Positions 1 through 5,997 of a stretch of DNA of 11,477 bases are shown here, in pieces. Every line of letters starts with the position of its first letter. Position 1 is the first letter of the stretch. Both the position numbers and the translations under genes were made by a program. Under the pieces are notes generated by a model. The model was not told where the DNA came from. It searched no databases and saw only the letters and a program-made list of their open reading frames with translations. This DNA comes from Megasphaera sp. UBA5897. Its GTDB lineage: Bacteria > Bacillota > Negativicutes > Veillonellales > Megasphaeraceae. Where the stretch lies: positions 1 through 11,477 of the forward strand of contig DJEN01000041.1 in assembly GCA_002431345.1 (NCBI GenBank). The letters run 5' to 3'.

Positions 1-293
1 GTCAATACGACTTCTACGGCCGGTTTCCCTACTTTATGCATAGCTACAGGAATACCGCGGCCATTATCAACAACAGTAATACTGTTGTCTTCTTCTATGG
101 TTACTTCAATATGGGTACAGTACCCAGCCAATGCTTCATCGATACTATTATCAACAACTTCATACACGAGGTGGTGCAAGCCGCGAAGCGACGTACTGCC
201 AATATACATACCAGGACGTTTGCGAACGGCTTCCAAGCCTTCCAATACTTGAATCTGCTCAGCGCCATAATCTATATGTTTGTCTTGCGACAT
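1..293 (-). CDS. gyrB: DNA gyrase subunit B, N-terminal part (3' end outside window)
   Basis: GyrB is the ATPase subunit of DNA gyrase, which introduces negative supercoils ahead of the replication fork. Only the first 97 codons are present; the gene runs off the left edge. The start is the ATG at 291-293, which has a strong AGGAGGA ribosome-binding site at about 301-308. The visible protein is the beginning of the GHKL ATPase domain. It shows QVLEGLEAVRKRPGMYIGS (about residues 15-33), the Bergerat N-box EVVDNSIDEA (45-54) with the Mg-binding Asn, and the ATP-binding DNGRGIPV loop (76-83). It is the last visible gene of the leftward dnaA-side group, 57 bp downstream of remB, as in Bacillus. 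ParE shares this domain, but the position beside recF/remB at the origin argues for GyrB. Confidence 0.95.
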   Translation of the reverse strand, partial: MSQDKHIDYGAEQIQVLEGLEAVRKRPGMYIGSTSLRGLHHLVYEVVDNSIDEALAGYCTHIEVTIEEDNSITVVDNGRGIPVAMHKVGKPAVEVVL

Positions 294-331
294 GTAACAA
301 TTCCTCCTATTCGAAACACTTTTAACATCTT

Positions 332-360
332 ATTATATCGCATTTTTGTATTATTTTGTA
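332..360 (-). promoter_or_regulatory. possible gyrB promoter
   Basis: On the minus strand there is a perfect TATAAT (plus-strand positions 332-337), about 38 bp upstream of the gyrB start codon in the remB-gyrB gap. The hexamer 17 bp further upstream reads TACAAA (355-360), a poor match to TTGACA. gyrB may therefore have its own weak or activator-dependent promoter in addition to read-through from remB. This is a sequence-match inference only. Confidence 0.35.
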
Positions 361-617
361 GGGGATGACACGGGCTTTGTAAATAATTTTTTATACCGTT
401 CTACCAATGTTTCCACCGTAATAGGCGTAGCATAAATGCCATCTTCTGTAACAACATAACAACGTATGGGTCCTGCTTCTTTTCCAGATACAGAAATAAA
501 AGGCTGATAATACTGCTGCAGCGGATTGGATTTATTTGCTTTGCGCGGATGCGCTTTAAACATGGCTACGATACGCCGTACATCAATCATCTGATTGCCG
601 CCGATGTGTAGATACAT
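351..617 (-). CDS. remB: RemB/DUF370-family extracellular matrix regulator-like protein
   Basis: This 88-residue protein matches the small DUF370 family (B. subtilis RemB, formerly YaaB). It opens with MYLHIGGN (1-8), followed by an Ile/Val-rich segment (IDVRRIVAMF) and a late YVVTEDGIYATPIT block, the usual arrangement of the family. RemA/RemB proteins are linked to biofilm-matrix gene control in Bacillus. In non-biofilm relatives the role of the origin-linked copy is unclear, so function here is inferred from family and position only. The ATG at 615-617 is preceded by a GGAG ribosome-binding site in the minus-strand sequence ATAGGAGAAAAGAAG. The 5' end overlaps the end of the DUF721 gene by 35 bp, suggesting translational coupling. 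The length is close to the usual 80-90 residues. Confidence 0.85.
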   Translation of the reverse strand: MYLHIGGNQMIDVRRIVAMFKAHPRKANKSNPLQQYYQPFISVSGKEAGPIRCYVVTEDGIYATPITVETLVERYKKLFTKPVSSPTK

Positions 618-1494
618 CTTCTTTTCTCCTATATTTTTCTGCTAAATTATGAATAAAAGAATCGGTCATTTCCGTCGGATTTTTGCGAGTGACAAATAAG
701 GCCAGCATCATATCATCTTCAGCCGTGTCACACTGATAGTGAATGCGTTCTATATACCGATAAATGCAGTCCCGGCGAATTTCGTTGTACAGCTCGACGT
801 ATAGTTTTCCCTCCTGCGGTATATATCCATGCTGCTTCAATTCTTCCAGAGTCAGCCATGGCATTTGGATTAATATGTCGTGCAGCTGCTTCTTTTTTTT
901 CTGCCGAATGTCCAACCGGCACAAATAGCATATCCTTTCTCCTGGCTGCAAAAATCTGCCGCAGTACGGACAAACATGCCGTCCTGCCTGCGTATAGGCA
1001 GCCTTTCTTTTTTCCTGCAGAAACCGCATCTGTCTGATTTGCTCCTGCAGCCGGGCAGGCAGATGTGCTGTTTCCTGGTAAATTTTATCCACCAAAGCCT
1101 TAGGCAGTATAATATTTTTTAAATTTTCTGCAGGAAAAGCCTCTTCTTCTTCGCCGTCAAACGTTTCATAGACGACAGCTGCCGGTTTTCTGCCGCTGCG
1201 CACGAAGCGGATATCTCGAATATACGGCTCATGAATGAATGTATTTATCTTTTCAATCAGTTGTTTTTTATGCATAAACAGCTGATTCATCCAAACAGAA
1301 TTCAGTACAGCCACGACAGCCGTCTTCCCGTCAAATTGCTGTATATACGAATATTTAGCAATCTGCACGCCGACAATAGAGGACCAGGAAAGCTTTGCCT
1401 GGTACAGTTTATATGGCGTCAGCAGCCTATTTTCTTCTAATATCTTCGGAATCGCTATTCCTGCTTTTTCCAACGTATGCGTCCGTTCTTCCAT
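583..1494 (-). CDS. DUF721 (DciA-like) protein with C-terminal zinc ribbon
   Basis: This is a 303-residue protein. The N-terminal part (about 25-100) resembles DUF721/DciA: W37 followed by SIVG (39-42), then IAKYSYIQQFDGKTAVVAVLNSVW and a Lys-rich helix ending in INTFI. DciA proteins are replicative-helicase loading factors in bacteria lacking DnaC/DnaI-type loaders. Residues 175-192 form a CPYC-x10-CYLC zinc-ribbon knuckle (C175, C178, C189, C192), preceded by a basic helical segment. The last ~110 residues (193-303) match nothing I recognise. The protein is longer than typical DciA (about 100-200 residues). The start ATG at 1492-1494 lies 68 bp inside the 3' end of recF with only a weak AAGG-type ribosome-binding site, so expression is probably coupled to recF. 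The stop lies inside remB. The DUF721 assignment is fairly secure; the helicase-loader role is inference. Confidence 0.8.
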   Translation of the reverse strand: MEERTHTLEKAGIAIPKILEENRLLTPYKLYQAKLSWSSIVGVQIAKYSYIQQFDGKTAVVAVLNSVWMNQLFMHKKQLIEKINTFIHEPYIRDIRFVRSGRKPAAVVYETFDGEEEEAFPAENLKNIILPKALVDKIYQETAHLPARLQEQIRQMRFLQEKRKAAYTQAGRHVCPYCGRFLQPGERICYLCRLDIRQKKKKQLHDILIQMPWLTLEELKQHGYIPQEGKLYVELYNEIRRDCIYRYIERIHYQCDTAEDDMMLALFVTRKNPTEMTDSFIHNLAEKYRRKEDVSTHRRQSDD

Positions 1495-2596
1495 AACCTT
1501 TTACCTTGCCTTTTTCAATGCAAACATAATGATATCCCGGTATGGATTTAAAAATAGTCGGCTCTGTCGTCGTAATAAAGGTCTGGATACGCTCACGGAC
1601 AAATTCCAAAAGAGCTTCCCGCCGCGATGCATCCAGTTCACTCATGACATCATCCAACAACAGTACCGGATATTCTCCTGTTTCAGATTTTACATATTCT
1701 AATTCAGATAACTTTAATGCCAATACAGCTGTTCGCTGCTGTCCCTGCGAACCAAATTTCTTTAAATCTGCCCCATCTGCGGCAAAAGCCAAATCATCCC
1801 TATGCGGCCCTACAGACGTAGACATGCGGTGCATATCTTCTTGTAAATGCGCTTGAAGCAGCTGATAATACCATGACGCATCGCAGCGGTACGGCTGCAT
1901 GCTGTCTTGAACCGTATCATACGGCTGTACATAGGACAGCGTCAGTTTTTCACTGCCGCCAGTCAAACGGCGGTGAATCACGCCGGAAAGAAAACCGATT
2001 TTATGAAGAGCTGCCAGACGCTTCTTGACAATAGACGCTGCAAATGCCGCAATCTGATGATCCCATTCTTCTATAGAAAAAGGCCCTTCATATTTCATTT
2101 TTTTCAGCAGTAAATTCCGCTGGGACACAGCTCGATTGTACTGCAGCAATTCTTTGTAGTAAGCAGGGTTTACCTGAGAGATTTCCATATCCATAAAACG
2201 GCGGCGCAGTGCCGGACTGCCTTTAATCAGCTGCAGATCTTCCGGCGAAAACAAAACTTCATTCAATGTCCCTACGAGTTCGCGCTGTGGTACTTTCGTT
2301 TCATTAATCCATAGTTCTTTTTTAGCCAGTTTGGACAAGATAATCTTTACCTGCTGTGACACGCCGCTGCGAAAAAAGTTAATAATGATGCTGGCCTCAC
2401 GGCTGTCCCACTGAATTAAGTCCGCATCAGCAATCCCGCGATAGGATTTGCCAATACCTCCCATATACAATGCTTCCAGTAAATTGGTTTTTCCCTGCCC
2501 ATTTTTTCCATATAATACAACAATTGATTTTGGAAATGAAATTTCTTCTTGTTTGTAATTACGGAATTGGTGAAGACGGACAGATTGAATATTCAT
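1427..2596 (-). CDS. recF: DNA replication/repair protein RecF
   Basis: RecF is an SMC-like ABC ATPase that acts with RecO and RecR to load RecA at single-strand gaps and stalled forks. The 389-residue product has the N-terminal MNIQSVRLHQFRNY, a Walker A GKNGQGKT (30-37), GPHRDD (263-268), the ABC signature FGSQGQQRTAVL (281-292) and a Walker B PVLLLDDVMSELD (310-322). All ATPase motifs are intact. It is slightly longer than B. subtilis RecF (about 370 residues): after the usual end near IEKGKVKGYG there is a polar tail that overlaps the start of the DUF721 gene. The ATG at 2594-2596 is 2 bp past the yaaA stop, so the two are co-transcribed and probably translationally coupled. Confidence 0.97.
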   Translation of the reverse strand: MNIQSVRLHQFRNYKQEEISFPKSIVVLYGKNGQGKTNLLEALYMGGIGKSYRGIADADLIQWDSREASIIINFFRSGVSQQVKIILSKLAKKELWINETKVPQRELVGTLNEVLFSPEDLQLIKGSPALRRRFMDMEISQVNPAYYKELLQYNRAVSQRNLLLKKMKYEGPFSIEEWDHQIAAFAASIVKKRLAALHKIGFLSGVIHRRLTGGSEKLTLSYVQPYDTVQDSMQPYRCDASWYYQLLQAHLQEDMHRMSTSVGPHRDDLAFAADGADLKKFGSQGQQRTAVLALKLSELEYVKSETGEYPVLLLDDVMSELDASRREALLEFVRERIQTFITTTEPTIFKSIPGYHYVCIEKGKVKGYGRTDAYVGKSRNSDSEDIRRK

Positions 2597-2598
2597 AT

Positions 2599-2814
2599 TT
2601 ATGCACCAACTATTTCATATGTACCGACTTCTTTAATTTCTACAATGTCTCCTGGATACAGCTTTTTGCGTTTGGCTTTGCATAAATTTCCATTGATATA
2701 AATTCTATTCTCATCTAGCAAAAAACGGATTTCTCCGCCGCTTTGCAAAATGCTTGCCCATTTCATAAATTGGTCTAACTGTATCATATCGGTTTCAATT
2801 TTTACTTTTTCCAT
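2599..2814 (-). CDS. yaaA: S4-domain RNA-binding protein YaaA
   Basis: This 71-residue protein consists almost entirely of one S4 RNA-binding domain. It shows IQLDQFMKWASILQSGGEIRFLL, then INGN and RKKLYPGDIVEI, the family pattern of a basic helix followed by a GD loop. YaaA (S4-like, RlbA family) sits between dnaN and recF throughout Firmicutes and has been connected with ribosome assembly in Bacillus; its exact substrate is not visible here. The start ATG at 2812-2814 touches the dnaN stop (TAAATG), so translation is probably re-initiated from dnaN. The second basic segment reads LCKAKRKKLYPGD, within the range of the family. Confidence 0.9.
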   Translation of the reverse strand: MEKVKIETDMIQLDQFMKWASILQSGGEIRFLLDENRIYINGNLCKAKRKKLYPGDIVEIKEVGTYEIVGA

Positions 2815-3930
2815 TTATTTCGTCCTCATCGGTGTAACAACAAATACACAGTCTGTTTGGCCTTTATCTTGTACCAGCATCGGACTGTTTTTACGTAATT
2901 TTAAAACGACTTCATCATCATGACAATGTTTCAGCATATCCAAAATAAATTTGCCGTTAAAGGAAATGTCCAACGGTTCACCTTCCATCTGGCAGGGAAC
3001 CGAATCTTCAATGGTTCCGTAATCCGGATGCTGGCTCATCATTTTAATTTCATTTTCCGCAATGACAAAATTGATAACATTATATTGAGCGTCCTTGGCT
3101 ACAATGGATGCGCGTTCTACGGCACCGGTAAATTCTGCCCGGTCAATAGTAATCGTGCATTGAAAATCGGTTGGGATAACACGGCGGTAATTGGGAAATT
3201 CGCCTTCAATTAACCGAGTGCGAATATATACATTGCCAAACTTGATGGCTAAATAGCTGCGAACCGCTGTGATTTCAACAGTTTCTGGAATATCAGTCGG
3301 CAGCTGACGGGAAATTTCTGCTAACAACCGGCTGGGAATGACGGCTTGCAGAGTCATTTCAACAGGAGTTTCCAATGAGGCTGATTTCAAAGCCAGTCTG
3401 TGTGTATCTGTAGCAACCATGGAAATATTATTTTGCTGTACATCTAAAAAAGTTCCCATAAAAATGGGGCGTGCTACGTCTGTTGCACAGGCATAAGAAG
3501 TATTATCAATTAAATCTTTCATGATAACACTGGTCGTATTGAAATGGGCGTACCCGTTTTCTACCATTTCAACTTCCGTAAAGTCATTTGGGTTCATTGT
3601 CAAACATTCGAATTTTAATTTTCCGCCTTTAATAATGAGCTGTGTGTCAGCATCTTCTTTTATGATTTCAATTTCTTCACTAGGTAATTTTCTTGTCAGT
3701 TCCATTAAGTAGGGATTAGCAATGAATGCTTCACCACTTTCTTCGATGATACCGGGAACAATTGTTTTGATTCCCATGTCATAGTCATTGGCTTGAAATT
3801 CAATGACGTTGTTGATTGCTTTAATAAGCAGTCCGTTTTCAGAGGATAGGTTGTTATTTTTGTTTTGGGCAACTTTTTGTACTGTTTGAAGGCCTTTGTT
3901 TAGATCTTCTTTTTTTAGTCTGAGTTTCAT
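2815..3930 (-). CDS. dnaN: DNA polymerase III beta subunit (sliding clamp)
   Basis: DnaN forms the ring-shaped dimer that tethers the replicative polymerase to DNA and binds repair and regulatory partners through its hydrophobic cleft. The 371-residue product has the three repeated clamp domains: the N-terminal MKLRLKKEDLNKGLQTVQKV, a middle domain around TSYACATDVARPIFMGTFL and VATDTHRLAL, and a C-terminal domain with SFNGKFILDML ending in VFVVTPMRTK, close to the conserved PMR terminus. The length is normal. The ATG at 3928-3930 has a GGGGAT ribosome-binding site about 8 bp upstream. The gene is separated from dnaA by 224 bp containing the origin unwinding region, so it may have its own promoter (see 3983-4011). 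It is directly followed by yaaA with no gap. Confidence 0.98.
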   Translation of the reverse strand: MKLRLKKEDLNKGLQTVQKVAQNKNNNLSSENGLLIKAINNVIEFQANDYDMGIKTIVPGIIEESGEAFIANPYLMELTRKLPSEEIEIIKEDADTQLIIKGGKLKFECLTMNPNDFTEVEMVENGYAHFNTTSVIMKDLIDNTSYACATDVARPIFMGTFLDVQQNNISMVATDTHRLALKSASLETPVEMTLQAVIPSRLLAEISRQLPTDIPETVEITAVRSYLAIKFGNVYIRTRLIEGEFPNYRRVIPTDFQCTITIDRAEFTGAVERASIVAKDAQYNVINFVIAENEIKMMSQHPDYGTIEDSVPCQMEGEPLDISFNGKFILDMLKHCHDDEVVLKLRKNSPMLVQDKGQTDCVFVVTPMRTK

Positions 3931-3954
3931 TGGTGTATCCCCTTTTCTGCGCTT

Positions 3955-3983
3955 AGTTTTTTAGTTTAAGTGAATTAAAAAGA
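3955..3983. other. AT-rich DNA unwinding element candidate (DUE)
   Basis: This short tract is almost entirely A and T, including a run of six T and AATTAAAAA. It lies between the dnaN start and the TAG-trinucleotide run. In the basal origin-unwinding arrangement known from B. subtilis the order is DnaA boxes, GC-richer spacer, DnaA-trio, then the AT-rich element that melts first; this tract occupies that last position. Assignment is by position and composition only; permanganate or P1 nuclease footprinting would test it. Confidence 0.6.
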
Positions 3984-4011
3984 TAGTAGTCGTAGTAGTA
4001 GTGGCTGTGAA
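3983..4011 (-). promoter_or_regulatory. possible dnaN promoter overlapping the DnaA-trio
   Basis: On the minus strand, TTCACA (plus positions 4006-4011) and TACTAT (3983-3988) are separated by 17 bp. Relative to TTGACA/TATAAT there is one mismatch in the -35 and two in the -10. Transcription would begin near 3975, about 45 nt upstream of dnaN. The match is moderate and coincides with the TAG repeats, so it could be fortuitous; dnaN may simply be read from the dnaA promoter. Confidence 0.25.
3984..4001 (+). promoter_or_regulatory. DnaA-trio single-strand binding element
   Basis: The plus strand reads six consecutive trinucleotides, TAG TAG TCG TAG TAG TAG, followed by TGG and then a perfect DnaA box at 4014-4022. 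DnaA-trios (3'-[G/A]AT-5', i.e. TAG or TAA read 5' to 3') are bound by DnaA on single-stranded DNA to extend opening from the adjacent boxes. Five of the six units here match the consensus; the third is TCG. Polarity fits: the strand reads trio, short spacer, then TGTGGATAA, with the AT-rich element on the far side, as in B. subtilis and E. coli. Confidence 0.8.
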
Positions 4012-4154
4012 TTTGTGGATAAGTCGATTTAAACGGCTATTTTAAGCTGTCCACAAATGTGTATAACCTGTGGATAAATTAGTTTTACTTATCCACAAAT
4101 CCACTTTTTTTTTGAAATTTTAAATTATGCACAAAGTATCTACAGTCTATCATC

Positions 4155-5684
4155 TTACTTATCCACACCCTTGATTTTGTTTTGAAGCTTCTCGATAGAC
4201 TCTTTAAAATGGGTGTCTTTTTCTATCAATTTCATTACTTTCATACAGGCATGCATGACTGTCGTATGGTCACGGCCATTAAAAGCGGTCCCAATATGCG
4301 GATATGTATTGCCTGTTAATTCACGGCACAAATACATTGCAATTTGACGCGGCAGCGCAATATCTTTTGTTTTTTTCTTGCCCATCAATTCTTTATAATT
4401 TACATTATAAAAAGAACATACGGCAGATGTGATTTCATCAATGGTAATATATTTCTTTTCTTCTTTATTTTTTACCAAATACTGCAGTGCGCGGTGTGCA
4501 TGCTGTTCCGTGATGGTACGTGCATCTTCTACAGAAGCCAGGTAAACGACATTATTAAATGCGCCGGATAATTCACGAATATTTTCACTGCCGTTCGTGG
4601 CGATATAGGTAATCGCATCATTTTCAATCGTAATGCCCTGTTTTTGCGCCCACGTCCGCAAAATAGCAATACGCGTTTCTAAATCCGGCGGATCTATCCA
4701 GGTAACCATGCCGCTTTGGAAGCGGGAACGAAGGCGATCTTCCAGTTTGTTAATATCTTGCGGTGCTCTATCGCTGGTAAAAATCATTTGTTTTTGTCCC
4801 TGATAAAGCTTATTGAACGTATGGAAAAATTCTTCTTTGGAACTGTCTTTTTCACCAAAACCCAAAAATTGAATATCATCGACGAGAAGAACATCAATAT
4901 TTCGGTATTGCTGGCGGAAATTTTCTGTACTTTTATCCTGAATAGACTGGATGAAATCATTGACAAAGTCTTCACTGGTTATGCAGCGAAGGCGCATATG
5001 AGGAAATTTTTGCAGGATGCGGTTGCCGATAGCGTGCATTAAATGCGTTTTCCCCAACCCACTGTCTCCATATATATATAAAGGATTATATTTTTGTGCC
5101 GGCGCATCGGCGACAGTCGTGGCAAATGTATACGGAACGCGGTTGCTGTTGCCGACGATAAAGTTTTCAAATGTATAATTTGGATTTAAATTCGTTTCTT
5201 GATGTATATCCGGCGGCATGATTTTTTCGGCTGGTTTTACGACAAAAGAAGCGGGCTGCTGCACGTGGGCTGCTGCCGGCGTGTCTATTACAGGTAGTTC
5301 CGACTGTACCCATTCTACAGACTGCTGCGGCGGGACCTTGTCCAAATGCACGGTTTCGTACAAGTCCTGTTCCGGGACGGCGGAAGCGGCTGGCTGCTGT
5401 ACTGGGGCCGATGGTGCCGGAGTGGCATTATCCATGAGGATAATATGAACCTGTATAGGCTGACCGGTTACTTTTTGTGCTACTTCGTTCAGCAGGGCCG
5501 CATAGTTTTTGTTGATAAATGTAAAAATAAATTTTTGCGGTGTTGCGAGTACTAATTTATTTTTTTCGTAAGAAAAAGGAATAAGCGATGATTCAAACCA
5601 ATTCATATACAACGGCGGCGGCAGTGACTGTTTAAGTTCATCCAGCATGCCCGTCCATAATGTGGCTAAATCCATTGATTCCAT
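4155..5684 (-). CDS. dnaA: Chromosomal replication initiator protein DnaA
   Basis: DnaA binds the origin boxes, melts the unwinding element as an ATP-bound oligomer and helps load the replicative helicase. The 509-residue protein shows domain I (about 1-85, with PLYMNWFESSLIPF), a long Pro/Ala/Gln-rich domain II linker (about 86-165), the AAA+ domain III and the DNA-binding domain IV. Domain III has Walker A GDSGLGKT (206-213), Walker B VLLVDDIQFL (265-274), sensor TSDRAP (303-308) and RLRSRF (317-322). Domain IV has the signature GRDHTTVMHA (470-479). The protein is longer than the usual ~450 residues, mainly through the linker; FLGFGEKDSSKEEFF also carries about two extra residues after Walker B. 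The ATG at 5682-5684 is chosen because AGGAAGGA lies 6 bp upstream; the Met at codon 4 would be too far from it. DnaA-box clusters on both sides suggest autoregulation. Confidence 0.98.
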   Translation of the reverse strand: MESMDLATLWTGMLDELKQSLPPPLYMNWFESSLIPFSYEKNKLVLATPQKFIFTFINKNYAALLNEVAQKVTGQPIQVHIILMDNATPAPSAPVQQPAASAVPEQDLYETVHLDKVPPQQSVEWVQSELPVIDTPAAAHVQQPASFVVKPAEKIMPPDIHQETNLNPNYTFENFIVGNSNRVPYTFATTVADAPAQKYNPLYIYGDSGLGKTHLMHAIGNRILQKFPHMRLRCITSEDFVNDFIQSIQDKSTENFRQQYRNIDVLLVDDIQFLGFGEKDSSKEEFFHTFNKLYQGQKQMIFTSDRAPQDINKLEDRLRSRFQSGMVTWIDPPDLETRIAILRTWAQKQGITIENDAITYIATNGSENIRELSGAFNNVVYLASVEDARTITEQHAHRALQYLVKNKEEKKYITIDEITSAVCSFYNVNYKELMGKKKTKDIALPRQIAMYLCRELTGNTYPHIGTAFNGRDHTTVMHACMKVMKLIEKDTHFKESIEKLQNKIKGVDK

Positions 5685-5760
5685 GATACATCCTTCCTGT
5701 CTGTTTTATTGTGGATATGTTGATATATCGTATTGTGGATAAGTGCATAATTAAGAGCTG

Positions 5761-5795
5761 AAAAAAGCGGAAACGCGATAAATATCGAATTTCCG
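5761..5795 (-). terminator. terminator-like hairpin facing dnaA, within oriC
   Basis: CGGAAA (5768-5773) pairs with TTTCCG (5790-5795), and inside it CGATA (5776-5780) pairs with TATCG (5783-5787), with a 2-by-2 internal mismatch. On the minus strand the stem is followed, one base later, by six T (complement of 5761-5766), the form of an intrinsic terminator. It lies 77 bp upstream of the dnaA start codon. It could stop antisense read-through from the right or attenuate dnaA if its promoter lies further upstream. It could equally act as a DNA structure in the origin. The two-base apical loop would open to four in RNA. Confidence 0.4.
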
Positions 5796-5807
5796 GCCTC
5801 TGTTAGA

Positions 5808-5830
5808 CTTATCCACAAAATGTGGATAAG
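5808..5830. repeat. perfect inverted DnaA-box pair
   Basis: CTTATCCACA (5808-5817), a 3-bp AAA spacer, and TGTGGATAAG (5821-5830) form a perfect 10-bp inverted repeat built from two consensus DnaA boxes facing each other. A further near-consensus box (5832-5840) follows 2 bp later, giving three boxes in 32 bp. It is likely a strong cooperative DnaA binding site. Confidence 0.85.
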
Positions 5831-5941
5831 CTGTTGATAAATCTTTTTTCTATCCACACTTACATCTATCCACATTTTACAACAAAACTATGCACATGGG
5901 AAGTAAATTTGTTAAAATAGCGACCCCAATATACTGCACTA

Positions 5942-5976
5942 AGTATGCAAAAAAGATATAGTATGCAAAATGCATA
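5942..5976. repeat. AGTATGCAAAA direct repeat and TATGCA inverted repeat upstream of rpmH promoter
   Basis: AGTATGCAAAA occurs at 5942-5952 and again at 5960-5970, 18 bp apart start to start. The second copy is also the left half of TATGCA-AAA-TGCATA (5962-5976), a perfect 6-bp inverted repeat. The group ends about 20 bp before the rpmH -35 box. It could be an operator or an accessory DnaA-type site; no known binding consensus is matched with confidence. Confidence 0.5.
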
Positions 5977-5997
5977 TTGAGAAAGCAAAAAAAGTAA

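Larger units (their letters stand above)
3955..4167. other. oriC: Replication origin oriC, unwinding sub-region with six perfect DnaA boxes
   Basis: The dnaN-dnaA gap plus the dnaA 3' end contains six matches to TTATNCACA. Three lie on the minus strand at 4014-4022, 4058-4066 (TTATACACA) and 4069-4077. Three lie on the plus strand at 4089-4097, 4125-4133 (TTATGCACA) and 4159-4167. The last one is inside dnaA and encodes its final Val-Asp-Lys. A weaker box with two mismatches is at 4047-4055. Box orientation switches once, near 4083. Together with the DnaA-trio and the AT-rich element on the dnaN side, this is the expected site of origin melting and helicase loading. The gap otherwise shows no gene. 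Confidence 0.9.
5710..5896. other. oriC: oriC upstream DnaA-box cluster (dnaA-rpmH gap)
   Basis: Perfect TTATCCACA boxes lie at 5734-5742 (minus), 5809-5817 (plus) and 5821-5829 (minus). Single-mismatch boxes lie at 5710-5718, 5742-5750 and 5832-5840 (minus) and at 5850-5858, 5866-5874 and 5888-5896 (plus, all beginning CTAT). This corresponds in position to the incA/incB clusters upstream of B. subtilis dnaA. Because the cluster covers the region where the leftward dnaA promoter must lie, it probably both supports origin assembly and lets DnaA repress its own gene. I could not identify a convincing dnaA -35/-10 pair. No gene is visible in 5685-6083. Confidence 0.85.

Noticed and set aside
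36..368. 110-codon plus-strand open frame at the left edge
   Set aside because: It is antisense to gyrB, whose GHKL motifs and ribosome-binding site are clear, and it spans the gyrB-remB gap.
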